DNA of 64,000 nt, taken from the NCBI RefSeq assembly GCF_000488275.1, contig NZ_KI530762.1, positions 1,768,971 through 1,832,970 of the forward strand, read 5' to 3'. The position numbers and the translations under genes were made by a program. Below the pieces are notes generated by a model, which worked only from the letters and a program-made list of their open reading frames with translations, was not told the origin of the DNA and did no database searches. This document shows, in pieces, positions 50,679-60,090 of this stretch (its first letter is position 1; every line of letters begins with the position of its first letter). The stretch is from Acinetobacter brisouii CIP 110357 (GTDB taxonomy: Bacteria > Pseudomonadota > Gammaproteobacteria > Pseudomonadales > Moraxellaceae).

Positions 50679-50702
50679 AAAGCTCACTTAAGTGGGCTTT
50701 TT
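50679..50702 (+). terminator. Terminator of rluE
   Basis: Arms aaagctcac / gtgggcttt (one G-T pair) with a short loop and T tail. Confidence 0.8.
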
Positions 50703-50737
50703 ATATATCTAATTGATTATATTTCAATATAATAAGC

Positions 50738-50770
50738 AAAAAAAGCCGATGCAAATGCACCGGCTTTTTT
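50738..50770 (-). terminator. Terminator of idh
   Basis: Arms aaaaaagccg / cggctttttt with an inner tgc/gca pairing, placed 3' of idh on the minus strand. Confidence 0.85.
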
Positions 50771-50806
50771 CACATCATCAGCTTAATTGCCGATTTTGTA
50801 TTTCAC

Positions 50807-53038
50807 TTAAACAGTTGCAAGCAATGTGTTGAACGTCGTACTTGGACGCATTACAGCATTTACCTTAGCTTGATCAATCACGTAATAACCACCAATATCG
50901 GCAGGTTTACCTTGTACTTGAGCAAGTTCAGCAACAATTTTTTCTTCGTTTTCAGCCAATGCCTTCGCAAGCGGAGCAAACTTAGCTTTCAACTCAGCAT
51001 CTTCGTCTTGTGCAGCAAGAGCCTCAGCCCAGTACAACGATAAGTAGAAGTGACTGCCACGGTTATCAAGCTCACCTGTACGACGTGATGGTGACTTGTC
51101 ATTGTCGAGCAACTTGCCAGTCGCTTGATCCAGTGTCTTGGCAAGCAACTTCGCGCGGTCATTGTTTTCCTTAATTCCCATCTCTTCCAAAGAAACTGCA
51201 AGAGCTAGAAACTCACCCAATGAATCCCAACGCAAGTGGTTTTCTTCAACAAGTTGCTGAACGTGTTTAGGAGCCGAACCACCTGCACCTGTTTCATACA
51301 TACCGCCGCCAGCCATAAGCGGAACGATAGACAACATTTTCGCAGAAGTACCAAGTTCCATGATTGGGAACAAGTCTGTCAGGTAATCACGTAAAATATT
51401 ACCAGTTACAGAAATCGTATCCAGACCACGCGCCACACGTTCAAGCGTATAACGCATTGCACGTACTTGAGACATGATTTGAATATTGAGACCTGAAGTA
51501 TCGTGATCTTTCAAGTACTCTTGTACTTTCTTGATCAATTCATTTTCATGTGGACGGTAAGGGTCAAGCCAGAAGATCGCAGGCATGCCTGAGTTACGTG
51601 CACGAGTTACCGCAAGTTTCACCCAGTCACGAATCGGAGCATCTTTCACCTGACACATACGCCAGATATCGCCTTCTTCAACATTTTGTGTCATCAACAC
51701 TTCACCTGTTTCAAGGTCAGTGATGTTGGCAATACCCGCTTCAGGAATTTCGAAAGTTTTATCATGAGAACCGTATTCTTCAGCTTTCTGTGCCATCAAA
51801 CCAACGTTTGGCACAGTACCCATGGTTTTCGGATCGAAATTACCATTCCACTTACAGAAATTGATCATCTCTTGATAGATACGAGCAAATGTTGATTCTG
51901 GCATCACCGCTTTAGCATCATACTGCTTACCATCGGCACCCCACATTTTACCACCCGCACGAATCATCGCTGGCATAGACGCATCAACAATAATATCGTT
52001 AGGTGAATGGAAGTTTGTGATGCCCTTCGCTGAATCAACCATCGCTAATGCAGGACGGTGTTCTTGACAAGCATGTAGGTCACGGATGATTTCATCACGT
52101 TGTGATTCTGGTAAGCTTTCGATTTTTTCGTAAAGCACTGACATACCGTTATTGACGTTGATACCCAATTCGTCAAATAGTTTGCCATGCTTCTCGAATG
52201 CATCTTTATAATAGATTTTCACACAGTGACCAAATACGATCGGGTGTGAAACTTTCATCATGGTTGCTTTTACGTGCAACGAGAACAAGATGCCTGCTTC
52301 ACGACAATCTTCGAGCTGTTTCTCGTAGAAGTCACAAAGTGCTTTTTTGCTCATGAACATTGAATCAATGATTTCGCCATCTTGAAGCGCAACTTTTGGC
52401 TTAAGTACGATGGTTTCACCACTTTTTGTGATCAATTCCATTTTCACGTTACGCGCACGATCAAGAGTCATTGACTTTTCACCGTGGTAAAAATCGCCAT
52501 GTTCCATATGTGAAACGTGGGTTTGTGACCACTGTTTCCATTCGCTCATCGAATGCGGATGTTTTTTAGCGTAGTTTTTCACCGCAGCAGGTGCACGACG
52601 GTCAGAGTTACCTTCACGTAATACTGGGTTTACAGCAGAACCAAGGCATTTACCATAGCGAGTTTTAATCGCTTTTTCATCTTCAGTAGTCGGGTTTTCA
52701 GGATAATCAGGAATTGGATAGCCGTGAGACTGAAGTTCTTTGATACATGAGATCAATTGACCAACTGAAGCACTGATATTAGGAAGTTTGATAATATTGG
52801 TGTCTGGATCTTGCGTAAGACGACCTAGCTCTGCGAGGTTGTTAGGTGCCTTCTGTTCGTCGCTTAGGTAATCCGAAAATTCTGCGAGCACACGCGAAGC
52901 AACAGAGATGTCACTTTTGACAATCTGAATACCTGCGGGCTTAGTAAAGGTTTCAATGATCGGCAGTAGCGAATAGGTCGCCAATAGTGGCGCCTCGTCA
53001 GTCAGTGTGTAAATGATGTTTGACTTTCCACCAGCCAT
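50807..53038 (-). CDS. idh: Monomeric NADP isocitrate dehydrogenase
   Basis: 743 aa, the length of monomeric Idh (IDH-II). The start [27 protein letters not shown] and the blocks [46 protein letters not shown] and [15 protein letters not shown] are characteristic of this family, which shares only the reaction with the homodimeric icd 1.1 kb away. The active-site serine/asparagine pair [12 protein letters not shown] is intact. In other bacteria this form can be cold-active or induced on acetate. It is monocistronic by position. Confidence 0.97.
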   Translation of the reverse strand: MAGGKSNIIYTLTDEAPLLATYSLLPIIETFTKPAGIQIVKSDISVASRVLAEFSDYLSDEQKAPNNLAELGRLTQDPDTNIIKLPNISASVGQLISCIKELQSHGYPIPDYPENPTTEDEKAIKTRYGKCLGSAVNPVLREGNSDRRAPAAVKNYAKKHPHSMSEWKQWSQTHVSHMEHGDFYHGEKSMTLDRARNVKMELITKSGETIVLKPKVALQDGEIIDSMFMSKKALCDFYEKQLEDCREAGILFSLHVKATMMKVSHPIVFGHCVKIYYKDAFEKHGKLFDELGINVNNGMSVLYEKIESLPESQRDEIIRDLHACQEHRPALAMVDSAKGITNFHSPNDIIVDASMPAMIRAGGKMWGADGKQYDAKAVMPESTFARIYQEMINFCKWNGNFDPKTMGTVPNVGLMAQKAEEYGSHDKTFEIPEAGIANITDLETGEVLMTQNVEEGDIWRMCQVKDAPIRDWVKLAVTRARNSGMPAIFWLDPYRPHENELIKKVQEYLKDHDTSGLNIQIMSQVRAMRYTLERVARGLDTISVTGNILRDYLTDLFPIMELGTSAKMLSIVPLMAGGGMYETGAGGSAPKHVQQLVEENHLRWDSLGEFLALAVSLEEMGIKENNDRAKLLAKTLDQATGKLLDNDKSPSRRTGELDNRGSHFYLSLYWAEALAAQDEDAELKAKFAPLAKALAENEEKIVAELAQVQGKPADIGGYYVIDQAKVNAVMRPSTTFNTLLATV

Positions 53039-53675
53039 ATATAGCCCCTTGTGTTAAATTGATTTTTCAAGAACCGAGCTTTTGGCCCTGTTCTACTCAC
53101 TAATGTGCTTAAATAAAAACCTTGAGAGTATCGACCCTCATGGCATTTCAGTCAACGATATATCTCGTGATAACGACATTTCGCAAAAAAATACCCAATC
53201 TTATTTTAGGTCATCAATGTCTATATTCAATAAGATTGTTTAAAAATTCAGATTGATAAGTGATATAACTATAAGATTTTTCACATATCTGCGTCTATTA
53301 TTATGCAACTTTCTACGGAGTTCACGGATAATTTGATTCACTCTAGCGCATTAATTTTAACTTTTAAAGCACAAAATGCATCGCAATATTTTTTAATTTA
53401 ATATTGGTCAGCGATACAAAAGCTTAAATTGAGTCATTCATTCGATCAAAAAAACCTCGTCTCTACCTACTTTAACCAACAAAAATTCAAACGCAATCTG
53501 AGTTATTCAAACAAAATGTACAGGATTAGTACCATTGTTTTGGTGATTGATGGCTTACTTGGTCACCATGATATTCCACTACAGATTAGCCCATATAGGT
53601 ATTTGACTTATCGGGATATTGAAATAAAAAACCGATGACTGAGCATCGGTTTTTTATTTTGGCTATTGATCAGTT
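53039..53675. other. Intergenic region upstream of idh
   Basis: About 640 bp. The right end holds a hairpin ccgatg / catcgg with T6 (53632-53656, minus strand) that should end the secreted-protein operon. Short frames at 53303 (32 codons) and TTG 53429 (69 codons) have no ribosome site or recognisable family and are not called. The 53040-53300 stretch should hold the idh promoter. Confidence 0.55.
53623..53656 (-). terminator. Terminator of the secreted-protein operon
   Basis: Arms aaaaaaccgatg / catcggtttttt with a 6-nt loop; the T run lies on the minus strand 20 bp beyond the last stop codon. Confidence 0.85.
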
Positions 53676-54362
53676 TTATAGTGTAGTCAAGTCAACAGGT
53701 TTTGTTTTAGCACTAGTTGGCACTTGAAAATCAATTCCTGCTTTTTTAAACAACTGAGGCACTTCTACTAAGGCCATAGATGAGTTTTTTGCAATTCCCC
53801 CAACATCACTCACCAAGCCTTGAGCGCTCGTTAAATTCATCCCTGTTGATACCAATGATTGAGGGTTACTAGCAATTGTCATAGAAACTTGCTTAGAACC
53901 TTGTGCTAAATCTTTTGCCATAAGCGCAGCAATCGCATAGTTTTTTGCAGCACCCAATAGGTATTGTTTCTTTTGAGCACTCAATGTTTTTAATTGCTCT
54001 AATGTTTGATTTTCATCTTTTTTTGCTGCGGATAAAACAGTTTCAGAAAGTTTTGCTAATTCTTTAATTTGAGCATCTTTTTCTTGCAAATTAGAGGTTT
54101 CACTTAAGGTAGCTAATTTAGTTTGAATTTCTTTGCTATCTGCACCCGTTGAAATTGCAGCAGCTAAGGCAGCGCGACTTTGCTGAAATAAGTAATTGGT
54201 TGCACGTGCCTGAGTTAAGAAATCGCCGACATTGACACTTGTTGCAGATGAGGTTCCAACAACACTTTGGGTAACATTAGAAGCAAGATTACTCAGCCCA
54301 AGGCCTGCATGAGCCATAGACACAGAAAACACAGTTAGAGAAATTGCTGCAATTTTTTTCAT
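53676..54362 (-). CDS. Third gene of unknown secreted-protein operon
   Basis: 228 aa with signal peptide MKKIAAISLTVFSVSMAHA. The mature protein is predicted almost wholly helical, rich in A, S, L, K and Q (LTQARATNYLFQQSRAALAA, LKTLSAQKKQYLLGAAKNYA), without cysteines. Two acidic/basic heptad-like stretches (about 70-140) may form a helical bundle. I recognise no family. It starts 9 bp after the stop of the 681-aa gene and ends the operon. Confidence 0.8.
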   Translation of the reverse strand: MKKIAAISLTVFSVSMAHAGLGLSNLASNVTQSVVGTSSATSVNVGDFLTQARATNYLFQQSRAALAAAISTGADSKEIQTKLATLSETSNLQEKDAQIKELAKLSETVLSAAKKDENQTLEQLKTLSAQKKQYLLGAAKNYAIAALMAKDLAQGSKQVSMTIASNPQSLVSTGMNLTSAQGLVSDVGGIAKNSSMALVEVPQLFKKAGIDFQVPTSAKTKPVDLTTL

Positions 54363-54371
54363 GATTTTTCC

Positions 54372-56417
54372 TTATTTCGCCAAATCGGCTTTTTGAACAA
54401 CTTGTTTAAGTAATGGGGGAATGATTTCAAGTAATTGAAGATTATAAAGTTGATCTCTATTGTCTAGTTGACTGTCAATTAAATTGAATTCTTGTTGAAT
54501 ACCTTGAGCTGCAATCTTTTGCTGTTTTTGATCAAAGAAACGTACACCTAAGGTAAAATCTGCTGTAACTTTGCAATGATGATCTTGTGCATTACACTTA
54601 GATGCATCCATTTTTAACTTAGATTTTAAAACAGGTTGAATGCACTTTGCAGGAACAAAGGGCTTGAAATTTAACTGCTGCTTAAACCCTGCATTTTGTG
54701 TCATATAGGTAACCGATGCCTGAAACGGCATTTGCCCTAGCAACGCACCACCTGTTGCATAAAATGGATACTTAGAATTGGTCGCAAAAGCGTAATAAGT
54801 CAATGTAGGAAAAGCGGGTAATTGCAAATCGCCAGATTGCTCAGATGCCACAAAAGAACACATTGCACGCGAATAAGTTGAATCCGCTGCAGTCTGTTGA
54901 GAATTGTTAACTAGAACAATATCTCCTTTTGCGACTGAGAGAGTATCTCGACCACTAATGGCTGCATCCAATTGAGCAACTGCTTCATTTTGATCACGCG
55001 AAATTACCGTTGCTTCCCATGTTGGGATAGATACCAATCTTCCAGAAATTTTCTGCTGATTGTAAATATAAATTTTCATCCCAACACTCAAGCGCAGACC
55101 TGCATCAGAAATTTTTACCTGATTTCCATCTTTCGCACTGATTTTCAAATCAGATCGTGTAAATTTAATGCCTTTTTTAAATTCCTGACCTAATTTAATT
55201 AAAGCATTTTTCAATACAACTTCTTGACGATTTTCTAAAGAAAAACCCATGCTATCAGAAATCAGATCTTTGACTTCATCACTGGCATGTGCAACATGAA
55301 TTACTCGACCTGAACGATCCAACATCTCGGCAAATACTTCACTATGTACAACCTGTTGCTGAGTAATTTTTCCTAGAGGCTTTTGATATGCTACAGTCGG
55401 CAAGATATTTAAACGAATAAATAAATCTGGTAACTCTCGATGATTGATATCTTGGGCTTGAGCCAATTGAGTTTGCTCAGAAATTGATTGCGCCAAACTA
55501 CTATAGCGCTTATTAACAGGCACTAAACTGAATGCAGCACCATCTCCAATAGCATCAGAAAAGATTTGCTCTACCAAATCCTTTGATTCAGCCTGTGTTG
55601 TTGCTACATCAACTACCAAAGCTTTAGGTTTACTCACCGCTTGTCGAACATTGGTTGTCAGTTTTACAAACTGTTTCGAATGGTTATTGACCAGAATTGG
55701 CATTGCTACAGCATAATCACTATCCGCATAAACTACATGAATCAAATCTCCTTCAGCAGATGATAATTCATCATTTTGTCCAATTCCGTGATTCAATCCT
55801 TTATCCAGAATTAAATAAGATTTCCATTGATCAAGAACTGAAGTTTTAATTTCAGACAATTGCAAATCGTTTCTTGCTTTTTTTACCAGCTGGCTCGAGA
55901 GTGTAATCACACTTGCTTGATATTGCTGCATGATTTGCTGTTTTGTGACTGAACTACGCAGGTCTGCTGTTAATACCTTAATCGGCTGTGTCGAGGTCAA
56001 ACTTTCACTATACAGGACTTCTCCTGTCAAGATATTGGTCAGCTTCAGACTTAAGGTAACAGGTGTAAAAATTTCTGTTGTTGATTGTTTTTCAACAAAA
56101 TATTCACCAGCTCGCAAGACTTCTAGTGATGCGACATAAGTTTTATGCTTGGTATTCTGCTGAATTTGCTGCGCAATATGATTGGTAAATTCTTGCTTCA
56201 ACGCTCCTTCAAAACTCGTTTGTAACTGTGAGCGAATATCAGGTGTAATCGACTGAATAAAATCACATGCAATTGGTGAATTTTTTTCATCATGGACGAA
56301 TGCCTGCTTACATTCCTGATCTAAACCAAATAAACCTTTTGAAGGATAAATTTGCAAATCAGCATACGCACTTACACTCAAAAAAGGGAGTAACCATACC
56401 AATTTTTTTATTTGCAT
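54372..56417 (-). CDS. Second gene of unknown secreted-protein operon (FlgT-like architecture)
   Basis: 681 aa from ATG 56417 (MQIKKLVWLLPFLSVSAYA, a signal peptide). I see the same order twice: a TolB/CsgG-like alpha/beta part (about 55-180, then 265-380) followed by an SH3-like strand cluster (LDKGLNHGIGQNDELSSAEGDLIHVVYAD at about 205-235; LRLSVGMKIYIYNQ...EATVISRDQNEAVAQL...VAKGDIVLV at about 441-503). The second cluster reads like the C-terminal domain of flagellar FlgT. The last 170 residues carry four cysteines (CSF, CIQ, CNAQDHHC). It overlaps the first gene by 10 bp. No function is known to me. Confidence 0.82.
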   Translation of the reverse strand: MQIKKLVWLLPFLSVSAYADLQIYPSKGLFGLDQECKQAFVHDEKNSPIACDFIQSITPDIRSQLQTSFEGALKQEFTNHIAQQIQQNTKHKTYVASLEVLRAGEYFVEKQSTTEIFTPVTLSLKLTNILTGEVLYSESLTSTQPIKVLTADLRSSVTKQQIMQQYQASVITLSSQLVKKARNDLQLSEIKTSVLDQWKSYLILDKGLNHGIGQNDELSSAEGDLIHVVYADSDYAVAMPILVNNHSKQFVKLTTNVRQAVSKPKALVVDVATTQAESKDLVEQIFSDAIGDGAAFSLVPVNKRYSSLAQSISEQTQLAQAQDINHRELPDLFIRLNILPTVAYQKPLGKITQQQVVHSEVFAEMLDRSGRVIHVAHASDEVKDLISDSMGFSLENRQEVVLKNALIKLGQEFKKGIKFTRSDLKISAKDGNQVKISDAGLRLSVGMKIYIYNQQKISGRLVSIPTWEATVISRDQNEAVAQLDAAISGRDTLSVAKGDIVLVNNSQQTAADSTYSRAMCSFVASEQSGDLQLPAFPTLTYYAFATNSKYPFYATGGALLGQMPFQASVTYMTQNAGFKQQLNFKPFVPAKCIQPVLKSKLKMDASKCNAQDHHCKVTADFTLGVRFFDQKQQKIAAQGIQQEFNLIDSQLDNRDQLYNLQLLEIIPPLLKQVVQKADLAK

Positions 56418-57916
56418 TGGGTACCACCAATACATAATGTTAGCGTATTACCTTCTTGCTTACGTTCTGCTGCAGCTAACACGGGGCTACTACGCAATGC
56501 TTTCGCCAATTCAACTGTAATTGGCTTATTACCCTTATAGGTCATTGTAATTTCAACCAAATGACCATCTTGGGTACGGATATTAATATTATCTGTACCT
56601 TGAATATCTTCTAGCGCAACAAAGAGATCATCACCTAAACGGGTTGAAACGTTATTCGAAATACTCTTTACAAAAATCGTCATGTCTTTGCCATACATTG
56701 AACGATTTTTTGAATAATTCAAGACCTGTGGTCCAATCGTACTCAGTGCTAATTGCCCAAGTTTTGCTGCAACATTTGCACGGCATGCTTCCGCAGTTGC
56801 GCCTGAAGCAGATTCAGTACGAGTTTCCCCAGTCATTAAAGTTGCATCATCAACTGAATAAACCTTAAAACTGATTGCTCCATCACAGGCATATTGTCCG
56901 GTTACAGGAGATCGCCCTCGATCAAAGATATTACTACTGCCTGCCATAAACCAATCTGCTTTTTCTTGGCGTGCAGCAGCAGCAAATTTTGCTAGTTCGC
57001 TGTCACTCAGCAATTGCTGAACTGACATATGACGCCCTTTTAAATATTTACTTCTAAATAGATCTGAATCCATAAGTCGTAAATCGTACCTAGCAGCATT
57101 TTGTGCAATACTATTTAGAGTCTGATTAACACTTTCAGGTTTAGTACTTGGAGTTTGATATTCCACATATCGAACAAAACTTTGAATATCATTTTGCTGC
57201 TCATTTTGTGAATAACTCGCACTTTCTGAAGCATTATATTTTGAAGAAGACGCAGCAGCATATTTACTACTATTACTACGGCTACTCCCGCCTGCATATG
57301 CACCTGCTCCATAATAATTATCATAAGCCCCAGCATAACCAGAGCTTGCACGACTCCGCGAAGATGCACTTTCTCTTGAAGATGCACTTGCACTTTCGTT
57401 GCTTTTATATTTTGCATTTTCATTATATTTATAGCTTTGATCATTATAATAAGCCGTAAACTCTTTTACTGGCTTAGAATTATCTCGTGGAACACCAAAA
57501 TACTCATCCATAACCACCATAATTGGACTTGTACGGCTATTCTTTTTAGATAAGCCATAATCATTAAGAATTGAACGAAACTCTTGATCATCCATCTCCA
57601 AGCTTATGCGTGTCACCAAGTTTTGCTCAGTATCCGTCTGGCTCCCCAAATTGACGTAATAGTTTGGATCAACCTGTTTGACGATTTGGCTTAAAAATGG
57701 CTTGGCATCAGCAAGAGATTTTGGACCATTAATTTTAATAATCATAGCAGTCACTGCATCTTCACGCGCATTATTTAAAGCCTGATTACGCGTTAGATTC
57801 TGATCTTTCTTTATAATCGGCGCCTTACCCTCACCAATTGTTTTAATAATTTCTGCATGCACAGCAAAAGATGACAATAGCAAAGAACTCGCTAGAAGTA
57901 AGAAAGACCTATTCAT
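56408..57916 (-). CDS. First gene of unknown secreted-protein operon (FlgT_N-like)
   Basis: 502 aa with signal peptide (cleavage near AVHA/EIIK) and GAGATAATA before ATG 57916. Residues 27-60 (TIGEGKAPI, LTRNQALNNAREDAVTAMI) match the LPP20/FlgT N-terminal pattern of a Gly start followed by an AR-x-x-AL-x-x-A helix. Residues about 155-243 are low complexity (S, Y, A, N, G, K). Residues 318-395 (ADWFMAGSSNIFD, CDGAISFKVYSVDDATLMTGETRTES) look like a TolB/CsgG-type fold. The end has CIGGTQCK. The family link is by eye. It leads a coupled three-gene unit. Confidence 0.82.
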   Translation of the reverse strand: MNRSFLLLASSLLLSSFAVHAEIIKTIGEGKAPIIKKDQNLTRNQALNNAREDAVTAMIIKINGPKSLADAKPFLSQIVKQVDPNYYVNLGSQTDTEQNLVTRISLEMDDQEFRSILNDYGLSKKNSRTSPIMVVMDEYFGVPRDNSKPVKEFTAYYNDQSYKYNENAKYKSNESASASSRESASSRSRASSGYAGAYDNYYGAGAYAGGSSRSNSSKYAAASSSKYNASESASYSQNEQQNDIQSFVRYVEYQTPSTKPESVNQTLNSIAQNAARYDLRLMDSDLFRSKYLKGRHMSVQQLLSDSELAKFAAAARQEKADWFMAGSSNIFDRGRSPVTGQYACDGAISFKVYSVDDATLMTGETRTESASGATAEACRANVAAKLGQLALSTIGPQVLNYSKNRSMYGKDMTIFVKSISNNVSTRLGDDLFVALEDIQGTDNINIRTQDGHLVEITMTYKGNKPITVELAKALRSSPVLAAAERKQEGNTLTLCIGGTQCK

Positions 57917-58143
57917 TATTATCTCACGTTTAATAAGTGTATATATTTGTATATTTAGAGTAAAATATAGTTCATATTTTTAAAAGTCAATTTAATAAAG
58001 ATTTAAACATATCATTTTGATTGTTAATAAATCTTAAAACCTATTAAATCATTCCTCAATATTCAATACATTTTTATAAAAATTTTTTTTATAATTGGCT
58101 CACAACAATAAATAATTAACAATATATTATTATTTTGTAGATA

Positions 58144-58182
58144 AAAAATGGTGAACCCACAGCTTGGTTATTCACCATTTTT
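58144..58182 (-). terminator. Terminator of the M61 peptidase gene
   Basis: Arms aaaaatggtgaa / ttcaccattttt with a 15-nt loop; T run on the minus strand. Confidence 0.88.
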
Positions 58183-58212
58183 AACATCATCTTTATATTT
58201 TTAAAATATAAG

Positions 58213-59916
58213 TCATTTATTTAACCACCCGTCTACTTTCTGTTGATCGTCCACTTTCAACTCAACTGTGGTCAATCCAGTTTCCGCTGCATTTACCGTA
58301 AACTGAAGCAACTCATCACGACGGAAAGCATGCACCACAAACTTACCTTGTTGTTTGGCATATTTCGCCAACAGTTTTTCCGACGCTTTTAAGCCATCAA
58401 TCGCTACAATCACGTCATTGGCAGACAGCCCTGCTTTTGCACCAGCACCATCACGGCGTGCCTGCTGAATCATCACACCCTCAGGTTTATCGGCAACTTT
58501 TAAACCAAATGGCTGAGTCTTGTCATTTTTAACTTGATACTCGATTCCGAATTCAGGGAATAGTTGATCAAGTGGCAATTCATCGGTGGTATAGATCAGA
58601 TGGTTAATTTGCTCCAACCATGAGTGACCTGTTAATTCTTCACACAAGTCAAAAATGCTACGTTCACTGACTTGAATGCCCTTTTGTGCATTTTCATACA
58701 GTTTACGTACCAATGCATCCAGACTTGAACCACGTAAACGCAAACCTAAATCCAGACACAGTGCAACCAAGCAACCTTTATTGTAGTAACTGGTTCCTGC
58801 ATTATTGCTGTTTTCATCTGGACGATAGAATTTGATCCAAGTGTCAAAACTCGATTCAGCCACAGACTGCACTTCACGACCTGGATTTTGTAAATAACGA
58901 TCGATCTGTGTTTTGAGTAATTTCAAATAAGAGGCCTGTGAAATCACACCACTGCGCAGCAAAATCAAATCATCGTAATATGAAGTAAAGCCTTCAAAAA
59001 TCCACAGCAACGAAGTGTAGCTTTCTTTGTGCAAATCATAATTCACAAAGTTTTCAGGGCGAATATATTTCACCAGCCATGAATGAAAATACTCATGACT
59101 GCAAAGCCCTAGGAAACGTTGATAATCTTCCGAAGGTTCCTCAGGCTCATTGGCTTTTGGCAAGTCATCACGCGGTGTAATTAAACTGGTGCTGTTCGGA
59201 TGCTCCAGACCACCATAACTGTTGCCTGTTGCCATGGTCATGAACACATAGTTTTTAAATGGCGCAGAACCAAAAAGTTGAATTTCGGTTTGGCAAATTT
59301 TTTGGATATCGGCTTGTAAACGCTCAACGTTGGTTGCATGTTTACCCGAAATCACAAATTCATGCTGGATGCCTTCAGCCTCAAAACTGAAACGGGTCTG
59401 ATCTGCCAGTTCAAATGGACTGTCGATGAGCTGCATATAGTTGTCAGCTTTTAAGGTATAGCGCCCTTTCACCAAGCTTTTTGATGCCAAGCCTGTCGCT
59501 ACAGTAAAATGCTTAAACTCATCAGGTAAGAACACTTCCAATTCACATTCAGCTTCTTCTTGATCTTTGAGACTTAAGCAAACACAGGCTGGATTGACAT
59601 AAAAACGGGTCTGATCGACATAACTACCACGAACAGAAAGATCATAAGCATAGACATCATATTCAACCGTGATCAGCTCATGATCAGTGTTAAATAAACG
59701 CCATTTATTCTTTTCAAATTTACTGATTTTAAGCTCACGTCCTGCCTCATCATAGGCTTTGACAGATTCAATGTGTTTTGCAAATTCACGAATCAGGTAA
59801 CTGCCCGGAATCCATGTCGGCAACCACAACTCTTGTGTTGGATTGGCAACAAAACGTAAGGTCACATGAATGAGATGCTGTTGGTAATCGTCAAACTCTA
59901 TTTGATAGTGCAACAT
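58213..59916 (-). CDS. M61-family glycyl aminopeptidase with PDZ domain
   Basis: 567 aa. An N-terminal beta domain (about 1-170) with LWLPTWIPGSYLIREFA is followed by the catalytic domain with GGLEH, zinc motif HEYFH (LCSHEYFHSWLVKYIRP) and downstream Glu in WIFEGFTSYYDDL. A PDZ domain closes the chain (about 470-540, VMIQQARRDGAGAKAGLSANDVIVAIDG). No signal peptide is visible, so it is probably cytoplasmic. Family members cleave N-terminal glycine or alanine; the natural substrate is unknown. It is monocistronic. Confidence 0.93.
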   Translation of the reverse strand: MLHYQIEFDDYQQHLIHVTLRFVANPTQELWLPTWIPGSYLIREFAKHIESVKAYDEAGRELKISKFEKNKWRLFNTDHELITVEYDVYAYDLSVRGSYVDQTRFYVNPACVCLSLKDQEEAECELEVFLPDEFKHFTVATGLASKSLVKGRYTLKADNYMQLIDSPFELADQTRFSFEAEGIQHEFVISGKHATNVERLQADIQKICQTEIQLFGSAPFKNYVFMTMATGNSYGGLEHPNSTSLITPRDDLPKANEPEEPSEDYQRFLGLCSHEYFHSWLVKYIRPENFVNYDLHKESYTSLLWIFEGFTSYYDDLILLRSGVISQASYLKLLKTQIDRYLQNPGREVQSVAESSFDTWIKFYRPDENSNNAGTSYYNKGCLVALCLDLGLRLRGSSLDALVRKLYENAQKGIQVSERSIFDLCEELTGHSWLEQINHLIYTTDELPLDQLFPEFGIEYQVKNDKTQPFGLKVADKPEGVMIQQARRDGAGAKAGLSANDVIVAIDGLKASEKLLAKYAKQQGKFVVHAFRRDELLQFTVNAAETGLTTVELKVDDQQKVDGWLNK

Positions 59917-60090
59917 AAGTCGGAATTCTAATCTTAATCAGGTTATGCAGGGCTTTAGCTTAGCATTTTTTTACTCTAATATGCGCTACTGCTATTATTC
60001 CATACAGAAGATAAAGTAAATCAAGTTAGCTTTAATCTTTGTCATGGAAGATAGTTTTCTCTTTCTTTTGATCTCCTCAGGATTTGTCCT

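Noticed and set aside
53429..53638. 69-codon frame upstream of idh, and a 32-codon frame at 53303
   Set aside because: No ribosome site or family; the longer one runs into a terminator of the opposite strand.
57115..57459. Frames of 103-109 codons in the low-complexity part of the 502-aa gene
   Set aside because: Repetitive codons of the real gene keep other frames open; no independent support.
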